NCBI RefSeq assembly: GCF_030036535.1
Contig: NZ_CP080387.1
Span: forward strand, 1,798,001-1,862,000
DNA from: Agrobacterium cucumeris
Lineage (GTDB): Bacteria; Pseudomonadota; Alphaproteobacteria; Rhizobiales; Rhizobiaceae
DNA length: 64,000 bases
Direction of reading: 5' to 3'
The position numbers and the translations under genes were made by a program. Below, one piece after another: positions 39,164 to 50,125 of this stretch; position 1 is the stretch's first letter; each line of letters starts with the position of its first letter. The notes under the pieces were generated by a model. The model ran no database searches, was not told where the DNA came from, and worked only from the letters and a program-made list of their open reading frames with translations.

Positions 39164-40573
39164 TCAGCCCCCTTTTCCAGAGTGAACGAGCATCGTCATG
39201 CCGTCGAGCGCCGCGACCTGTGCGACGAACGAATCACCTCTGATTTCAAAGTTCTTATATTGATCGAAGCTTGCGCAAGCCGGGGATAACATCACGACGT
39301 TGCCGGCCGTCGCATCTTTTTCCGCATCGGCTGCCGCGTGCTGCACGGCCTTGTCCAGCGTGCCGGATATTTCATAAGGCACCGCCTCGCCAAGCGTCGC
39401 GGCAAATTCTGCCGCCGCTTCACCGATCAGATAGGCTTTGGCGATGTGAGGAAACAGCGGCGACAGGCTGGTGATGCCACCCGCCTTGGGCAGACCGCCG
39501 GCGATCCAGTAAATCCGCTCATAGCTTGAAAGCGCAGGTGCCGCGGCATCGGCATTGGTCGCCTTGCTGTCATTGACGAAGGTGACGTTACCGCGCCGGC
39601 CGACCGGCTGCATGCGATGCTTGAGGCCGGGGAACGATTTGAGACCGGCGCGAACCTCGTCTTCGGACACGCCGACCGCAAGGCAGGCAGCGATTGCCGC
39701 CGCCGCGTTCTGCGCATTGTGGCTGCCACGAAGCGTCTGGATACCGTCGAGATCGACCAGCAGCGAAGACGTGCCGCCATGTGCCCGCAGGATGCGGCTG
39801 CCTTCGGCATAAAGACCTTCGGAAACGATGTTGCGCTTGGAAATGCGCTCCACCTTGACGCCGGCGCGCTCGATACGGTCGGCAATCAGCGTCGAATGGC
39901 TGTCATCCACACCGACGATCGCAGTGTTGCTGCCCGCCACCAGCCGCTCCTTGACGTCGGCATAATGCTGCATCGTGCCATGCCGGTCGAGATGGTCTGG
40001 CGTCAGATTGAGCAGGATACCGGCAGTCGGATTGATCGTCGGTGCCAGATCGATCTGGTAGGACGAGCATTCGACCACGTAAAAACGTTGCGCTTTCGGC
40101 GGATCGAGGCTCAGCACCGCCGTGCCGATATTGCCGCCGAGCTGCGTATCGCGGCCTGAAGCCTTGAGAATATGGGCGATCAGCGCCGTCGTCGTGGATT
40201 TACCGTTGGTGCCGGTAATCGCGATAAACGGGCAATCCGGCGCATGGGCACGACGTTCGCGAATGAAAAGCTCGATATCGCCGATGACCTCGACGCCCGC
40301 TGCTTTCGCAAGGTCCACAGACCAGTGCGGCTTTGGATGTGTCAAAGGCACGCCGGGCGCCAGCACGAAGGAAGAAAACGAGGGCCAGTCTATCGTTCGA
40401 AGGTCCGCCGTTACGATGCCCTCGGCCTCAGCCTTGGCAACGCTGTCGGGATTGTCGTCGAAAGCGACGACTTCCGCACCACCGGCAACCAGCGCCCTGG
40501 CCGTGACAAGACCTGAACCGCCAAGCCCGAAAAGGGCGACTTTCTTACCTCTGAACGACGTGACCGGGATCAT
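39164..40573 (-). CDS. murD: UDP-N-acetylmuramoylalanine--D-glutamate ligase
   Basis: A 469-residue Mur ligase adding D-Glu. The UDP-binding N-terminal fold [17 protein letters not shown] and the ATP loop [13 protein letters not shown] (119-131) are intact, followed by [21 protein letters not shown] and [19 protein letters not shown]. It begins 3 bases after the mraY stop and is in the expected order. Confidence 0.98.
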   Translation of the reverse strand: MIPVTSFRGKKVALFGLGGSGLVTARALVAGGAEVVAFDDNPDSVAKAEAEGIVTADLRTIDWPSFSSFVLAPGVPLTHPKPHWSVDLAKAAGVEVIGDIELFIRERRAHAPDCPFIAITGTNGKSTTTALIAHILKASGRDTQLGGNIGTAVLSLDPPKAQRFYVVECSSYQIDLAPTINPTAGILLNLTPDHLDRHGTMQHYADVKERLVAGSNTAIVGVDDSHSTLIADRIERAGVKVERISKRNIVSEGLYAEGSRILRAHGGTSSLLVDLDGIQTLRGSHNAQNAAAAIAACLAVGVSEDEVRAGLKSFPGLKHRMQPVGRRGNVTFVNDSKATNADAAAPALSSYERIYWIAGGLPKAGGITSLSPLFPHIAKAYLIGEAAAEFAATLGEAVPYEISGTLDKAVQHAAADAEKDATAGNVVMLSPACASFDQYKNFEIRGDSFVAQVAALDGMTMLVHSGKGG

Positions 40574-40576
40574 CGC

Positions 40577-41677
40577 TCACCTCAGCTTCAGGGTGGCGAG
40601 GCCAAGCAGCGCGAGACCCACGGAGATGATCCAGAAACGGATGACCACCTGGCTTTCCGTCCAGCCTTTTTTCTCGAAATGGTGATGGATCGGCGCCATG
40701 AGGAAGACGCGCCGGCCGGTGCGCTTGAACCAGAACACCTGGATGATGACCGACAGCGTCTCCATGACGAACAGGCCGCCGACGATGACCATGACGATCT
40801 CATGCTTGGTGGCAACTGCGATGGAGCCGATAAGACCGCCGAGCGCCAGCGAACCCGTGTCGCCCATGAAGATGGCGGCGGGCGGTGCATTGAACCACAG
40901 GAAGCCGAGGCCCGCGCCGATGACCGCACCGACGATGACCGCAAGTTCGCCGGTGCCCGGCACGAAATTGATCTGCAGGTAGTTGGCAAAAACCGCGTTA
41001 CCGGCGAGATAGGCAATCACGCCGAAGGTGGCGGCAGCGATCATGACCGGCACGATGGCGAGACCATCGAGACCATCCGTCAGGTTCACCGCATTGCCGG
41101 CACCGACGATGACAAATGCGCCGAACAGCACGAAGAAGTAGCTCAGATTGATCACGAATTCCTTGAAGAAAGGAAAGGCGATGGAACTGCCGAGCGTGCC
41201 GCCATGCGGTGCGGAAGCGAGCGCCATCTTCATCATGAAAAACACGGCAATCGCCGCAATCACGAATTCGATGCCGAGACGGGCCTTGCCGGAAAAACCC
41301 TTGTCGCTCTGCTTCGTCACCTTGAGATAATCGTCGTAAAAGCCGATTGCGCCGAAACCGAGTGTCACCATCAAAACGGCGACGACATAGACATTCGACA
41401 GGTCACCCCAGAGCAGCGAACCACCGAGAATACCGGCAAGGATCATCAGCCCGCCCATGGTCGGCGTACCGGCCTTCTTGAAATGGGTCTGCGGCCCGTC
41501 GGCGCGGATTGGCTGGCCTTTGCCCTGGCGAACGCGCAGCGAGTTGATGATTGCCGGTCCGAACAGGAAGACGATCAACGCAGAGGTGAACATTGCGGCG
41601 CCCGCCCGGAAGGTGATGTACCGGAAGAGGTTGAAGACTTGAACTTTATCCGACAGTTCGACGAGCCAGATCAGCAT
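40577..41677 (-). CDS. mraY: Phospho-N-acetylmuramoyl-pentapeptide transferase
   Basis: A 366-residue integral membrane enzyme that makes lipid I. It shows about 10 helices and the magnesium/catalytic aspartates in [12 protein letters not shown] and [13 protein letters not shown], plus the cytoplasmic loop [27 protein letters not shown]. Substrate-side motif [22 protein letters not shown] is near the N-terminus. A 23-base gap separates it from murF. Confidence 0.98.
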   Translation of the reverse strand: MLIWLVELSDKVQVFNLFRYITFRAGAAMFTSALIVFLFGPAIINSLRVRQGKGQPIRADGPQTHFKKAGTPTMGGLMILAGILGGSLLWGDLSNVYVVAVLMVTLGFGAIGFYDDYLKVTKQSDKGFSGKARLGIEFVIAAIAVFFMMKMALASAPHGGTLGSSIAFPFFKEFVINLSYFFVLFGAFVIVGAGNAVNLTDGLDGLAIVPVMIAAATFGVIAYLAGNAVFANYLQINFVPGTGELAVIVGAVIGAGLGFLWFNAPPAAIFMGDTGSLALGGLIGSIAVATKHEIVMVIVGGLFVMETLSVIIQVFWFKRTGRRVFLMAPIHHHFEKKGWTESQVVIRFWIISVGLALLGLATLKLR

Positions 41678-41700
41678 ATTTGCCCTTTCAAAAGGCTATT

Positions 41701-43134
41701 TCAGACTTGGCGTTCCGTCTCGGGGAATGCCGGATACTTGTCAAGCAGGGCGGCGACAATCTTGCCGAAACCAAGCCCCAGTGACGATTTTACCATGAGC
41801 GCGTCTCCCGGTTGCACCCATTGCAGGGCGAAATCGGTGAGTTCCGCCGTCGTCGGGAACCAGATGACGGTGACGCTGTCCGGCAACGCATCGCGAAGAG
41901 CGGCCATCGCCTCTCCCGCCAGCCAGACATGTTCGATACCCGCCGCAAGCAGCGGCCCGGCCAGCTCTTCATGCAGCTGCGCGGAAAATTCACCCATTTC
42001 CAGCATGTCGCCGAGAACTGCAACGCGTCGGCCGTGGCCCTGCGTTTCGGTTTCCGCCAGCACGGCAATCGCCGCCCGCATGGAAGCCGGATTGGCATTA
42101 TAGCTCTCGTCGATGAGCAGGAAGGAGCCGCCGTCGATCGTCAGGCGGTGGCGCTGGCCGCGCCCCTTCACCGCTTCGAGTGTTCCAAGCGCTTCAAAAG
42201 CACGGTCGAGATTGGCGCCGGTCACGGCAACAGCGCCAAGCACGGCCATGGCATTATCGGCGATGTGACGACCGGGAACGTTCAGGTGCAATTCGCTGGT
42301 CTCGCCGTTCAGGATCGCCCAGATGGTTGAACCCGACGGTGTGCTTTCGAAATCGGCTAGCCGGAAATCGGCTTTTGCATGCTGCCCGAAGGTCAGAACA
42401 TGCTCTATGCCCTGCTCCTGTGCGACCTCTTCAAGCTGCTCGAACTGGGCATTGTCGCGGTTGAGGATGACGGAGCCGCCCTCCTCCAGACCTTCGAATA
42501 TCTCCGCCTTGGCGGCAGCGATCTCTTCGATGTTCTTGAAATTGCCGAGATGGGCGGCAGCGATGGTGGTGATAATCGCCACATGCGGGCGCACCATCTT
42601 CACGAGCGGCCGGATTTCGCCGGAATGGTTCATGCCGATTTCGAACACACCAAATTCGGTATCGGCGGGCATGCGCGCCAGCGTCAGCGGCACGCCCCAA
42701 TGGTTGTTGAAGGAAGCGACCGCCGCGTGAACCCGACCCGACGGCTCCAGAGCCTGCCGCAGCATCTCCTTCGTCGTCGTCTTGCCGACCGAACCGGTCA
42801 CCGCGATGATGCGCGCCGAGGTTCTTTCCCGTGCTGCAATAGCGAGCTTGCCAAGTGCGGCGAGAACATCCTCCACCACGATCATCGGCACGGTCAGCCG
42901 GCCGAGCGCCGGCAGCTTGCCTTCGGCCACCACCAGAAGACCGGCGCCATTGGCAACGGCAAAGCTGGTATAATCATGGCCGTCGACCCGATCACCCTTG
43001 ATGGCGAAGAAGGCCTCTCCGGGTTTAACGGTCCGGCTGTCGATGGAAATGCCGGTGATTCCGGTCGGCAGGTTGCCCACCGGGCGTCCTGCCGTGATGG
43101 CGATCATGTCGGCGACTGTCCATAACCAGCTCAA
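41701..43134 (-). CDS. murF: UDP-MurNAc-tripeptide D-alanyl-D-alanine ligase
   Basis: A 477-residue Mur ligase attaching D-Ala-D-Ala. The N-terminal domain ([20 protein letters not shown]), ATP loop [15 protein letters not shown] (111-125), [20 protein letters not shown] and [20 protein letters not shown] are visible. Its ATG overlaps the murE stop by 4 bases, and its product of D-Ala-D-Ala addition depends on ddlB, ~10 kb downstream. Confidence 0.98.
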   Translation of the reverse strand: MSWLWTVADMIAITAGRPVGNLPTGITGISIDSRTVKPGEAFFAIKGDRVDGHDYTSFAVANGAGLLVVAEGKLPALGRLTVPMIVVEDVLAALGKLAIAARERTSARIIAVTGSVGKTTTKEMLRQALEPSGRVHAAVASFNNHWGVPLTLARMPADTEFGVFEIGMNHSGEIRPLVKMVRPHVAIITTIAAAHLGNFKNIEEIAAAKAEIFEGLEEGGSVILNRDNAQFEQLEEVAQEQGIEHVLTFGQHAKADFRLADFESTPSGSTIWAILNGETSELHLNVPGRHIADNAMAVLGAVAVTGANLDRAFEALGTLEAVKGRGQRHRLTIDGGSFLLIDESYNANPASMRAAIAVLAETETQGHGRRVAVLGDMLEMGEFSAQLHEELAGPLLAAGIEHVWLAGEAMAALRDALPDSVTVIWFPTTAELTDFALQWVQPGDALMVKSSLGLGFGKIVAALLDKYPAFPETERQV

Positions 43135-44591
43135 ATCTTCAATCCTTCCAGCGCAGCGCGCACCTGTTCATGATCGGAAAACGGCAGCGTTACGGAACCG
43201 ACGATCTGCCCCTCTTCATGCCCCTTGCCCGCGACGATCAGCGTATCGCCATTTGAAAGCAGCGACACCGCATGGTGGATCGCCTGCGACCTGTCGCCGA
43301 TTTCCACTGCACCCGGCGCCGCCGCCATGACCTCGGAACGGATCGTTGCGGCATCTTCCGAGCGCGGATTGTCATCGGTGACGATGACGATGTCGGAAAG
43401 CCGCGTTGCAACCTCACCCATGATCGGGCGCTTGCCCTTGTCACGGTCGCCACCGCAGCCGAAGACGGTGATGATACGTCCGGAGGTGAAGGGTCTTACT
43501 GAGGTCAGCACATTTTCCAGCGCATCCGGCTTGTGGGCATAATCCACATAGGCAAGCGCCCCGTTTTTCGTCTGGCCTACGAGTTCCAGACGACCGGCCG
43601 CACCGATCAGCTTTTCAAGCGCCTTCACCGCCACAGTGGCGGAAACCCCCGTGGACATGGCGAGACCGGCTGCCACGAGCGCGTTGGCCACCTGAAAATC
43701 GCCGGCAAGCGGAATATCGACTTCGTGAATCACGCCGTCATGATGCACTTCGATCATCTGTTTATGACGGAAATGCTCCACCCGTTTCAGCGTCAGGTAA
43801 TCGCCCTTGCGGCCAACAGTGCGAACATCAAGGCCCGCATCACCAGCGGCGCGGATGGCCTGCTGCGACCAGGGATCGTCAGCGAAGATCACTGCCGGTG
43901 CGCCCTTTTTCATCAGCGTGTCGAACAGCCGCATCTTCGCGGCCATATAGTCCTCAACGGTCGGATGATAATCCATATGATCGCGGCCGAGATTGGTGAA
44001 ACCGGCCGCTGCAAGCGTCACGCCATCGAGGCGGCGCTGGTCAAGGCCGTGGCTCGAAGCTTCCATCGCCGCATGCGTTACACCTTCGGCGGCAAGCTCG
44101 GCCAGAAGTGCATGCAACGTCACAGGGTCGGGCGTCGTCAGCGCGCCATAATCCTCGCGGCCGGGCGCAATGACACCCGTCGTGCCGATCTGTGCGGCGG
44201 CATGGCCCGCAAAGGCCCAGATCTGCCGCACGAAAGAGGCGACGGACGTCTTTCCAGCCGTGCCGGTAACAGCAACCATGGTTTCAGGCTGTTTTCCGTA
44301 GAACCGGGCAGCGGCAAGGGAGAGATAGAGGCGCGGATCGGTGACAGCGAGAACCGGTACATCGGCCTCCACCGCATGTGCGGAAACGATCGCAACCGCA
44401 CCCTTGGCAATCGCGTCCTTCACATAGGTCGCGCCATCCGCCTTGGTTCCCGCCACTGCCACGAACAGGCTGCCTGGCGCAGCCTTGCGGCTGTCTGCGG
44501 TTATTCCCCCGATTTCGATCGCCCCGATCTCAGACAGGAGCAATTCATTCAATTCCGGAAACGCGTTTCCGGATATATCTCGCAAATTCAT
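43131..44591 (-). CDS. murE: UDP-MurNAc-L-Ala-D-Glu:meso-diaminopimelate ligase
   Basis: A 486-residue Mur ligase for the third stem residue. The ATP loop is TGTAGKT (109-115). The specificity motif is DNPR at 407-410, which marks meso-diaminopimelate users rather than lysine users, as expected for a Gram-negative. ATG 44591 starts the conserved domain; the longer frame begins with TTG and overlaps ftsI. A 59-base gap to ftsI is one of the larger spaces in this run. Confidence 0.97.
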   Translation of the reverse strand: MNLRDISGNAFPELNELLLSEIGAIEIGGITADSRKAAPGSLFVAVAGTKADGATYVKDAIAKGAVAIVSAHAVEADVPVLAVTDPRLYLSLAAARFYGKQPETMVAVTGTAGKTSVASFVRQIWAFAGHAAAQIGTTGVIAPGREDYGALTTPDPVTLHALLAELAAEGVTHAAMEASSHGLDQRRLDGVTLAAAGFTNLGRDHMDYHPTVEDYMAAKMRLFDTLMKKGAPAVIFADDPWSQQAIRAAGDAGLDVRTVGRKGDYLTLKRVEHFRHKQMIEVHHDGVIHEVDIPLAGDFQVANALVAAGLAMSTGVSATVAVKALEKLIGAAGRLELVGQTKNGALAYVDYAHKPDALENVLTSVRPFTSGRIITVFGCGGDRDKGKRPIMGEVATRLSDIVIVTDDNPRSEDAATIRSEVMAAAPGAVEIGDRSQAIHHAVSLLSNGDTLIVAGKGHEEGQIVGSVTLPFSDHEQVRAALEGLKI

Positions 44592-44650
44592 CGACTGTGT
44601 CCGTCTTGTCCCCCCGGCGCGAATCGCCGGAACATCATAAGCTCTAACAA

Positions 44651-46393
44651 TCAATAAGACACGAGCAAGGCCGAGCCATCCTTGCCGAACTTCGGCTTCA
44701 CGCCCAGCACCGCTGCGGTGCGGGCGATGATATCGCGCACCATCGGCGCTGCGGAGGTGCCGGCGAGTGCCGCGCCATTGCCCTTGTCCGTCTTCGGTTC
44801 ATCGATAAAGGTCAACACCACATATTGCGGATCGTCGATCGGGAAAGCTGACAGGAAGGCGTTGAAGTTCTTGTCGCGGACATAGCGGCCATTTACGACC
44901 TTGTCCGCCGTGCCGGTCTTGCCGCCGACGTTGAAACCGTCGACGCGCGCATTACGGCCCGATCCGTTCACACCATTCCACTCGAACAGGAAACGCATGT
45001 CCTTGCTGGTGGTGGGTTTCAGAACCTGCTTGGCCACCAGATCGGCCTGTTCGCGGGTGCGCGGCAGGAAGGTCGGCTCGATCAGCTTGCCGCCATTAAC
45101 GAGCGCCGCGCCGGCAACCGCCGTCTGCAGCGGCGTCGTCGAAACACCGTGACCGAAGGAAATGGTGATGGAGTTGATCTTCTTCCATTCACGCGGCTGC
45201 GATGGCAGCGCCACCTCCGGCAATTCCGTCTGCATGCGGGTCAAAAGCCCGAGCTTCGTCAGAAATTCCTTGTGGCCTTCGGTACCGACAGTGTCGGCGA
45301 TCTTGGCAGTGCCGATATTGGACGAAAACTGGAAGATTTCCGGCACCGACAAAACGCGGTTCTTGCCATGGAAGTCCTTGATGGTGAAACCGCCGATCCG
45401 GATCGGATAACGGGCATCGAAACTGTCACCCAGACGCACACGACCGGAATCGAGGCCCATGGCGATGGTGAAGGACTTGAAGGTCGATCCCATTTCGAAC
45501 GTGCCGTTCGACATGCGGTTGAGCCAGCCTTCCTTTGCGCCTTCGGCCGGGTTGTTCGGATCGTAATCCGGCACCGAGGCCATGGCGAGAACTTCACCCG
45601 TATGCACGTCCAGCACCACGGCACCGGCACCGATTGCCTGGAATTTGGCGATCGCGGAGGTTACGACCTCACGCACGATGGACTGCACGCGCAGATCGAT
45701 CGAAAGCTTTACCGGCTCCAGCGGTTGATCGCTGGTCATGCCAAGTGCCGTCAGATCGGCAAGTCCCTGATTGTCGACATATCGCTCCATACCCGCCACG
45801 CCGCGATTGTCGATGTTCACATGACCGACGACGTGGGCAGCCGTTGGCCCACCCGGATAGAACCGGCGTTTTTCCGGACGGAACCCCACACCGGGAATGC
45901 CGAGTGCGAGAATCTGGCTCTGCTGCTTGGGCGTCAACTGACGGCGCAGCCACTGGAAACGGGAATTGGAGGTGAGCTTCTGATAGGTGCCACGCTGATC
46001 GAGATCAGGCAGAACGGTGCGCAGCTTCTCGATCGCCTCGTCGATATCGACGATGCGATGCGGCTCGGCAAACAACGAGACGGTGCGGATGTCGGTGGCG
46101 AGAACCTCGCCATTGCGGTCGAGAAGGTCCGGGCGCGACGCCATCAACCGGTCTGCGGGCGCGATGCTCGAAACGGTTTCCTGTTCCGCCATGCCATATT
46201 GTACGAGACGCCCACCAACGACGGCATAAAAGGCCACGAAACCAAAAATGATCAGGCCAACCCGGCTTTTCGCCTGGGCAGCACGTTTCTTGCGGGCTCC
46301 CTCAAAAGCCGCATGATCGGTATAAACACCGGTGGTGCTGGCGGAAAAATGAGCCTTGCTCTTCAAAACCATGACGCGGGAGAGAAAAGACAT
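44651..46393 (-). CDS. ftsI: Septal peptidoglycan transpeptidase FtsI (PBP3)
   Basis: A 580-residue class B penicillin-binding protein that crosslinks septal wall with FtsW. An N-terminal membrane helix (~45-65) precedes the pedestal and the transpeptidase domain. The three active-site motifs are present: S303-TFK, S357-SN and K492-TG. The ATG shares one base with the ftsL stop (TGATG). All catalytic motifs look standard. Confidence 0.97.
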   Translation of the reverse strand: MSFLSRVMVLKSKAHFSASTTGVYTDHAAFEGARKKRAAQAKSRVGLIIFGFVAFYAVVGGRLVQYGMAEQETVSSIAPADRLMASRPDLLDRNGEVLATDIRTVSLFAEPHRIVDIDEAIEKLRTVLPDLDQRGTYQKLTSNSRFQWLRRQLTPKQQSQILALGIPGVGFRPEKRRFYPGGPTAAHVVGHVNIDNRGVAGMERYVDNQGLADLTALGMTSDQPLEPVKLSIDLRVQSIVREVVTSAIAKFQAIGAGAVVLDVHTGEVLAMASVPDYDPNNPAEGAKEGWLNRMSNGTFEMGSTFKSFTIAMGLDSGRVRLGDSFDARYPIRIGGFTIKDFHGKNRVLSVPEIFQFSSNIGTAKIADTVGTEGHKEFLTKLGLLTRMQTELPEVALPSQPREWKKINSITISFGHGVSTTPLQTAVAGAALVNGGKLIEPTFLPRTREQADLVAKQVLKPTTSKDMRFLFEWNGVNGSGRNARVDGFNVGGKTGTADKVVNGRYVRDKNFNAFLSAFPIDDPQYVVLTFIDEPKTDKGNGAALAGTSAAPMVRDIIARTAAVLGVKPKFGKDGSALLVSY

Positions 46394-46947
46394 CAGCGGT
46401 TCACCGATCCTGTTATCGTGTCATCCATGTCATCGGTTTCATCACCGGCGACGGCGGAGACGGCCGGAGCCGCTGGGGAACGGGAAACGCGGGCCCTCGG
46501 CGTCGGAACCGGGGCGCCATTGGCGGCTATCTGGCCTGCCGGCGGCGATTTCTTTTTGGTGGCCGCGCCAAGCGTCGCGCCCGGCTTGGAACCGTTGACG
46601 GCGGCGGCAATCACATCCTCGACGCTCATGCCTTCCGGCTCCGGCGGTTGCGGCAATTGCGAGCGCAGCATGGGCAACTCACGCGGCTGCGCCAATTGCG
46701 TCGGCAGCGTCGGCGAAAGGCCAAGCTCGTCCTGATAGGCATTGACGAGGCGATGCAGACGGTTCGGCTGCGTCAGGAGCGCCCAGTCGGCCCGCAACAG
46801 ATCGATCGTATCCTTCTCGAGCTTGATTTCGGCCTCGAGCTTGCGGACCTCTTCGAGCTTCAGATCGGCCTTGTGCTTGATCGAATAGGTCACGACGGCC
46901 GCAGCAACCATGACCCCCATCAAGATGACATCGAAAGTGCGCAGCAT
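46393..46947 (-). CDS. ftsL: Cell division protein FtsL-like
   Basis: A 184-residue bitopic protein in the ftsL position between rsmH and ftsI. One membrane segment (~5-21, FDVILMGVMVAAAVVTY) is followed by a coiled coil (KADLKLEEVRKLEAEIKLEKDTIDLLRADWALLTQPNRLHRLVNAY), the expected layout. The Pro/Ala-rich C-terminal tail (~100-184) is an extension beyond the ~120-residue E. coli protein. GGGAGG lies upstream of ATG 46947. It abuts rsmH with one base between. Confidence 0.9.
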   Translation of the reverse strand: MLRTFDVILMGVMVAAAVVTYSIKHKADLKLEEVRKLEAEIKLEKDTIDLLRADWALLTQPNRLHRLVNAYQDELGLSPTLPTQLAQPRELPMLRSQLPQPPEPEGMSVEDVIAAAVNGSKPGATLGAATKKKSPPAGQIAANGAPVPTPRARVSRSPAAPAVSAVAGDETDDMDDTITGSVNR

Positions 46948-46948
46948 A

Positions 46949-47974
46949 TCAGCCTCCCATCTTTTCAAGGCTGGCGAGATCGGGAAGCTCGAAGATCGAA
47001 AAATCCGCCGCGCGCGCTGGCGCGGTCGTGCGCAGACCGGCCCGCAGCTTGGCTGACCGGGCACGCGGATTGAGTTCCGCCTCCGCGTCGCTGGCGGCGA
47101 TCATCGGCTTGCCGATATTGTCGAAAATGGCCGGCTTGTCTTCGACCATCGGCAGATGCCGGGAACCGGCAGCCTTGCCGGAACGGTCGGAGAAGAATTT
47201 CTTGACGATGCGGTCTTCCAGCGAATGGAACGTGACGACAACCAGGCGACCACCGGGCTTCAGGGACCGCTCTGCAGCGAAAAGCGCCTGCGCCAACTCG
47301 CCGAGTTCATCATTGACGAAAACCCGAAGCGCCTGAAACACCCGAGTCGCGGGATGGATCTTGTCCTTCGCCTTGCGCGGCGTGACGATCTCGATGAGAC
47401 CGGCGAGATCACGCGTGGTGCGGAAGGGCTCTTCCGCCCTCCTCTTCTCGATGGCGCGGGCAATGCGGCCCGGCTGCTTTTCCTCACCGAGAAAACCGAA
47501 AATACGAATCAGATCGCCGACCTTGGCACGATTGACGACATCCGCCGCCGAAACGCCGGACGCGGACATGCGCATATCAAGGGGACCGTTCTTCTGAAAG
47601 GAAAAGCCGCGCTCTGCCTCGTCGATCTGCATGGAGGAAACGCCGATATCAAGTACGACGCCGTCAAGGCCGCCCTCGGGCGCGTGCCTCGCCAGATCGG
47701 AAAATTGTGATTGAATGAGGTTTAACCTGCCGCCATTGGCGGCAACCATCGCCTGACCGCCAGCTATCGCGGTCGGATCGCGGTCGAGCGCGATGACATT
47801 GGCACCCTGATCGAGAATGGCCTGGGTGTAGCCGCCGGCACCAAAAGTGCCATCAAGGATGATCTTTCCGGATGCGGGTTCAAGCGCGGCGATAACTTCG
47901 CGAAGCAGGACAGGGATGTGACGCTGAGGTCCGCCATCGGCATCAGAAGATCGCCCACCAGAATTCGCCGCCAT
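46949..47974 (-). CDS. rsmH: 16S rRNA m4C1402 methyltransferase RsmH (MraW)
   Basis: A 341-residue SAM methyltransferase that N4-methylates C1402 of 16S rRNA. Motif I is [16 protein letters not shown] with [33 protein letters not shown] and the C-terminal [17 protein letters not shown] are diagnostic. The ATG at 47974 is 14 bases after mraZ; the longer frame that reads through mraZ out of frame is spurious. Confidence 0.97.
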   Translation of the reverse strand: MAANSGGRSSDADGGPQRHIPVLLREVIAALEPASGKIILDGTFGAGGYTQAILDQGANVIALDRDPTAIAGGQAMVAANGGRLNLIQSQFSDLARHAPEGGLDGVVLDIGVSSMQIDEAERGFSFQKNGPLDMRMSASGVSAADVVNRAKVGDLIRIFGFLGEEKQPGRIARAIEKRRAEEPFRTTRDLAGLIEIVTPRKAKDKIHPATRVFQALRVFVNDELGELAQALFAAERSLKPGGRLVVVTFHSLEDRIVKKFFSDRSGKAAGSRHLPMVEDKPAIFDNIGKPMIAASDAEAELNPRARSAKLRAGLRTTAPARAADFSIFELPDLASLEKMGG

Positions 47975-47988
47975 TCCGTGTCCCCGTC

Positions 47989-48429
47989 CTATGCGGGGCG
48001 AGCAGCCGAAAAACCGCGCCCCGCTCTTGCTTCCGCCTGCGCGCCCAAAAACGCCTGCGGTTGCCAAAGCTGAAAATGATCCGCCCGTCCGACGAAGGTG
48101 ACCTCGGTGGATATGCCGGTAAATTCCCGCACGAAATCCGTCACCATCAACCGACCTTCCTGGTCGAGCTTCATGAAGACACCGCCGCCGTGAACCAGCA
48201 GCGACATCGCGTTCGCTTGCGGCGAGAAGGCATCCATCGACGCGATCTGCCGCTCGTAGCGCTCCAGCAAATCCGGACCGCCGATACTGATTGCCGGGAA
48301 AGCGAAATCCTGAAGGCAATAAAGCTCCTGGATACCGCGCCTCACCAGCACCGAACGAAACGGAGACGGAACCGAAACGCGCCCCTTGGCGTCGATCCTG
48401 TTCGTCACGTTCGATAAAAAGCGGTCCAT
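47989..48429 (-). CDS. mraZ: MraZ transcriptional regulator
   Basis: A 146-residue protein with two AbrB-like/MraZ repeats. In the first repeat, [16 protein letters not shown] has the conserved DxKGR; the second is [18 protein letters not shown]. MraZ represses the dcw promoter by binding TGGG-type direct repeats. It heads the dcw run, and four such repeats sit about 180-210 bases upstream over a candidate promoter, supporting autoregulation. Confidence 0.95.
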   Translation of the reverse strand: MDRFLSNVTNRIDAKGRVSVPSPFRSVLVRRGIQELYCLQDFAFPAISIGGPDLLERYERQIASMDAFSPQANAMSLLVHGGGVFMKLDQEGRLMVTDFVREFTGISTEVTFVGRADHFQLWQPQAFLGAQAEARAGRGFSAARPA

Positions 48430-48605
48430 TACTCAACTCGCCCAAACCGCAATCCGCCAGGCGAACCATCCGCCCCACAGACAACACCGGTACGCACGAC
48501 ACATCGCCAAGCGCCAGGGCAACATGCCCTGCAGCAGCCCCTTGCAGGCTCCTCACTCGTTTCAGCGATTGCGGGTCAAAAACACGACCCAGTGTGGTGT
48601 GTATT

Positions 48606-48640
48606 TGGGATATCATGGGACACTATGGGCGTCAATGGGA
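48606..48640 (-). promoter_or_regulatory. mraZ promoter with four MraZ-binding repeats
   Basis: On the plus strand TGGGA, TGGGA, TGGGC and TGGGA start at 48606, 48616, 48626 and 48636, exactly 10 bp apart. On the coding strand a TTGACG -35 (48635-48630) and a TATCCC -10-like box (48612-48607) are 17 bp apart and overlap the repeats, so MraZ binding would block the promoter. Confidence 0.75.
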
Positions 48641-48681
48641 GAAGCCGGCACGATACCGACTTCGCATCGGAAATTCATAAG

Positions 48682-48711
48682 CCGTTAAGTTTAACGAATG
48701 GTTTACTTCGG
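48682..48711. promoter_or_regulatory. CtrA-like motif upstream of mraZ promoter (copy A)
   Basis: TTAA-N7-TTTAC preceded by GTTAAG, identical in layout to copy B before ddlB (24 of 30 bases match). It lies about 50-75 bases before the -35 of the mraZ promoter. Confidence 0.5.
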
Positions 48712-48846
48712 GCGCACAGATGCGCTTTCACGGCACATGAAAATGCGGTGAAATTGACGTTTTTCTTTTTTGAAACAAGAGTGTGAATGAACGCCTCTGC
48801 GTTCCCACGCGATAGAACAAACACCAATATTCGAAAATACCGAAAA

Positions 48847-49191
48847 TCAATCGGGCGAAGCGGCGACCGGTTCTCCTCGCCACAAGCTCTGCGCCTCTCC
48901 TTCGAACTCCTGACCTTTGACCAAGACGCGGAGAACAACCACATCATCGTGCTCTACGACAAAGGCTATGCTGGCACTTCGCTCAAAACCGATTATGCGC
49001 AGCCCTGATCGTACCTCATTGCGCACCGTGCCACGCTCGGGGAATACGTTCAGCGACGCGAGAAAAGCACCAACACGTTCAATATACCGATCCGCCGTGA
49101 CAGCTGAGCCAGATTTGCGAATAACATAGCTATGGATTTGCACCAGATCGGTTTGCGCTTCAGGGGACAAACGCACGACGTAATATTTCAT
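48847..49191 (-). CDS. parE: ParE/RelE-superfamily toxin
   Basis: A 114-residue protein of the ParE fold: YVVRLSPEAQTDLVQIHSYVIRKSGSAVTADRYIERVGAFLASLNVFPERGTVRNEVRSGLRIIGFERSASIAFVV. Family toxins inhibit DNA gyrase or cleave mRNA at the ribosome; which applies here is not visible. It follows an antitoxin gene on the same strand, the usual order. The 79-base gap between them is larger than the usual overlap, so it may have its own signals. The C-terminal ~15 residues (GEAQSLWRGEPVAASPD) extend beyond the core. Confidence 0.85.
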   Translation of the reverse strand: MKYYVVRLSPEAQTDLVQIHSYVIRKSGSAVTADRYIERVGAFLASLNVFPERGTVRNEVRSGLRIIGFERSASIAFVVEHDDVVVLRVLVKGQEFEGEAQSLWRGEPVAASPD

Positions 49192-49270
49192 TGAAGCAAT
49201 TCCAGCAAAAATCTGCAGCAGCTTTGCATTATGAATTATTTAAAAAACAAGGAGTTGAAGTGGAAATATG

Positions 49271-49549
49271 CTACGTGCGCCCTTCGCCCTTGGCGATCCG
49301 CGCCTTCACCTCAGCCATACCTTCATTGAGCGGCTTCGCACGGTTCGGGTCGGCTTTGTGAGCATCGTATGCGGCTGCGACCTCTTCCTGCAGCCAACGC
49401 TCCACAGCTGCATCGCGTGCGACTAGGGTGCGCAGGCCATCACGAATAACTTCGCTTTCCGTCGCATATTCACCAGAGGCTACTTTTGCCTTGACCATCT
49501 CGGCCATATCCAGAGGAAGAGTGATACTGAAAGCCTGAGTAGTGCGCAT
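49271..49549 (-). CDS. parD: ParD-like ribbon-helix-helix antitoxin
   Basis: A 92-residue antitoxin with an N-terminal RHH DNA-binding domain (AFSITLPLDMAEMVKAKVASGEYATESEVIRDGLRTLVARD, 6-46) and a charged C-terminal arm that wraps the toxin (RAKPLNEGMAEVKARIAKGEG). ATG 49549 has AGG upstream; ATG 49579 would add ten basic residues. A palindrome 40-54 bases upstream is a likely autoregulatory operator. Confidence 0.88.
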   Translation of the reverse strand: MRTTQAFSITLPLDMAEMVKAKVASGEYATESEVIRDGLRTLVARDAAVERWLQEEVAAAYDAHKADPNRAKPLNEGMAEVKARIAKGEGRT

Positions 49550-49588
49550 GGTTCTGCCTTTCGTTCCTACGCCTTTCATATCACGGCA

Positions 49589-49603
49589 TATGATTTAATC
49601 ATA
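49589..49603. promoter_or_regulatory. Candidate operator of the parDE pair
   Basis: TATGATTTAATCATA is a perfect inverted repeat with a 3-base centre, 40 bases before the antitoxin start. RHH antitoxins bind such short palindromes to repress their own operon. Confidence 0.55.
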
Positions 49604-49670
49604 CACGTTCGCGCATTGGTCAAAGCGACCCGGCATCCAAGAGGATCGCTGCATATATTGAGGAAAATTC

Positions 49671-50072
49671 GCCAGTTGGCCTGTAAGCCGGGTTCTGTAT
49701 GGCCCCGGTTTGACCCGGAACGTGGCAGCCATTCATCTGGGACGGCATTTACATGCCGCCTCTCGCAACCCACCCGGATGACGGACCCGGAAACCGGCTG
49801 TAAACGGGCTTTCGCCCATCCCGTGTCATCCCTATTCGGTCTTGCTCCCGGTGGGGTTTACCTTGCCACCACTGTCACCAGCGGCGCGGTGGGCTCTTAC
49901 CCCACCCTTTCACCCTTACCATGCAAAGCATGGCGGTTTGCTCTCTGTGGCACTTTCCCTGGGGTCGCCCCCGCCGGACGTTATCCGGCACCGTATTTCC
50001 GTGGAGCCCGGACTTTCCTCACCTTACCGTCTTTCGACATTGGTAAAGCGCGGCTGCCCGGCCAACTGGCAT
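49671..50072 (-). ncRNA. rnpB: RNase P RNA (type A)
   Basis: Read on the minus strand, the 5' end GCCAGTTGGCC pairs with the 3' end GGCCAACTGGC to form P1. The conserved core is visible: GAGGAAAGTCCGGGCTCC near the 5' side, and AGAACCCGGCTTACAGG near the 3' side. Length is about 400 bases, as expected for the bacterial type A ribozyme that matures the 5' end of tRNAs. Exact ends are set by the P1 helix and may be off by several bases. It lies between the TA pair and the first FAD oxidoreductase. Confidence 0.95.
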
Positions 50073-50125
50073 GGGCTCCATAACCATGTTCCGGAGCGAA
50101 AGCCACCGAAAAGCGTAATCAAGGA

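Larger units (their letters stand above)
48430..48846. other. 417-base upstream control region of mraZ
   Basis: No gene is present; frames here lack coding character. It contains the promoter with four MraZ boxes (48606-48640), a CtrA-like site (48682-48711), and the 3' side of the toxin gene at its far end. The ~170-base untranslated leader between promoter and ATG is long for a simple autoregulated gene. Confidence 0.6.

Noticed and set aside
48675..48947. A 90-codon minus-strand frame beside the mraZ control region
   Set aside because: It overlaps the toxin gene end out of frame and has no ribosome site; composition looks random.
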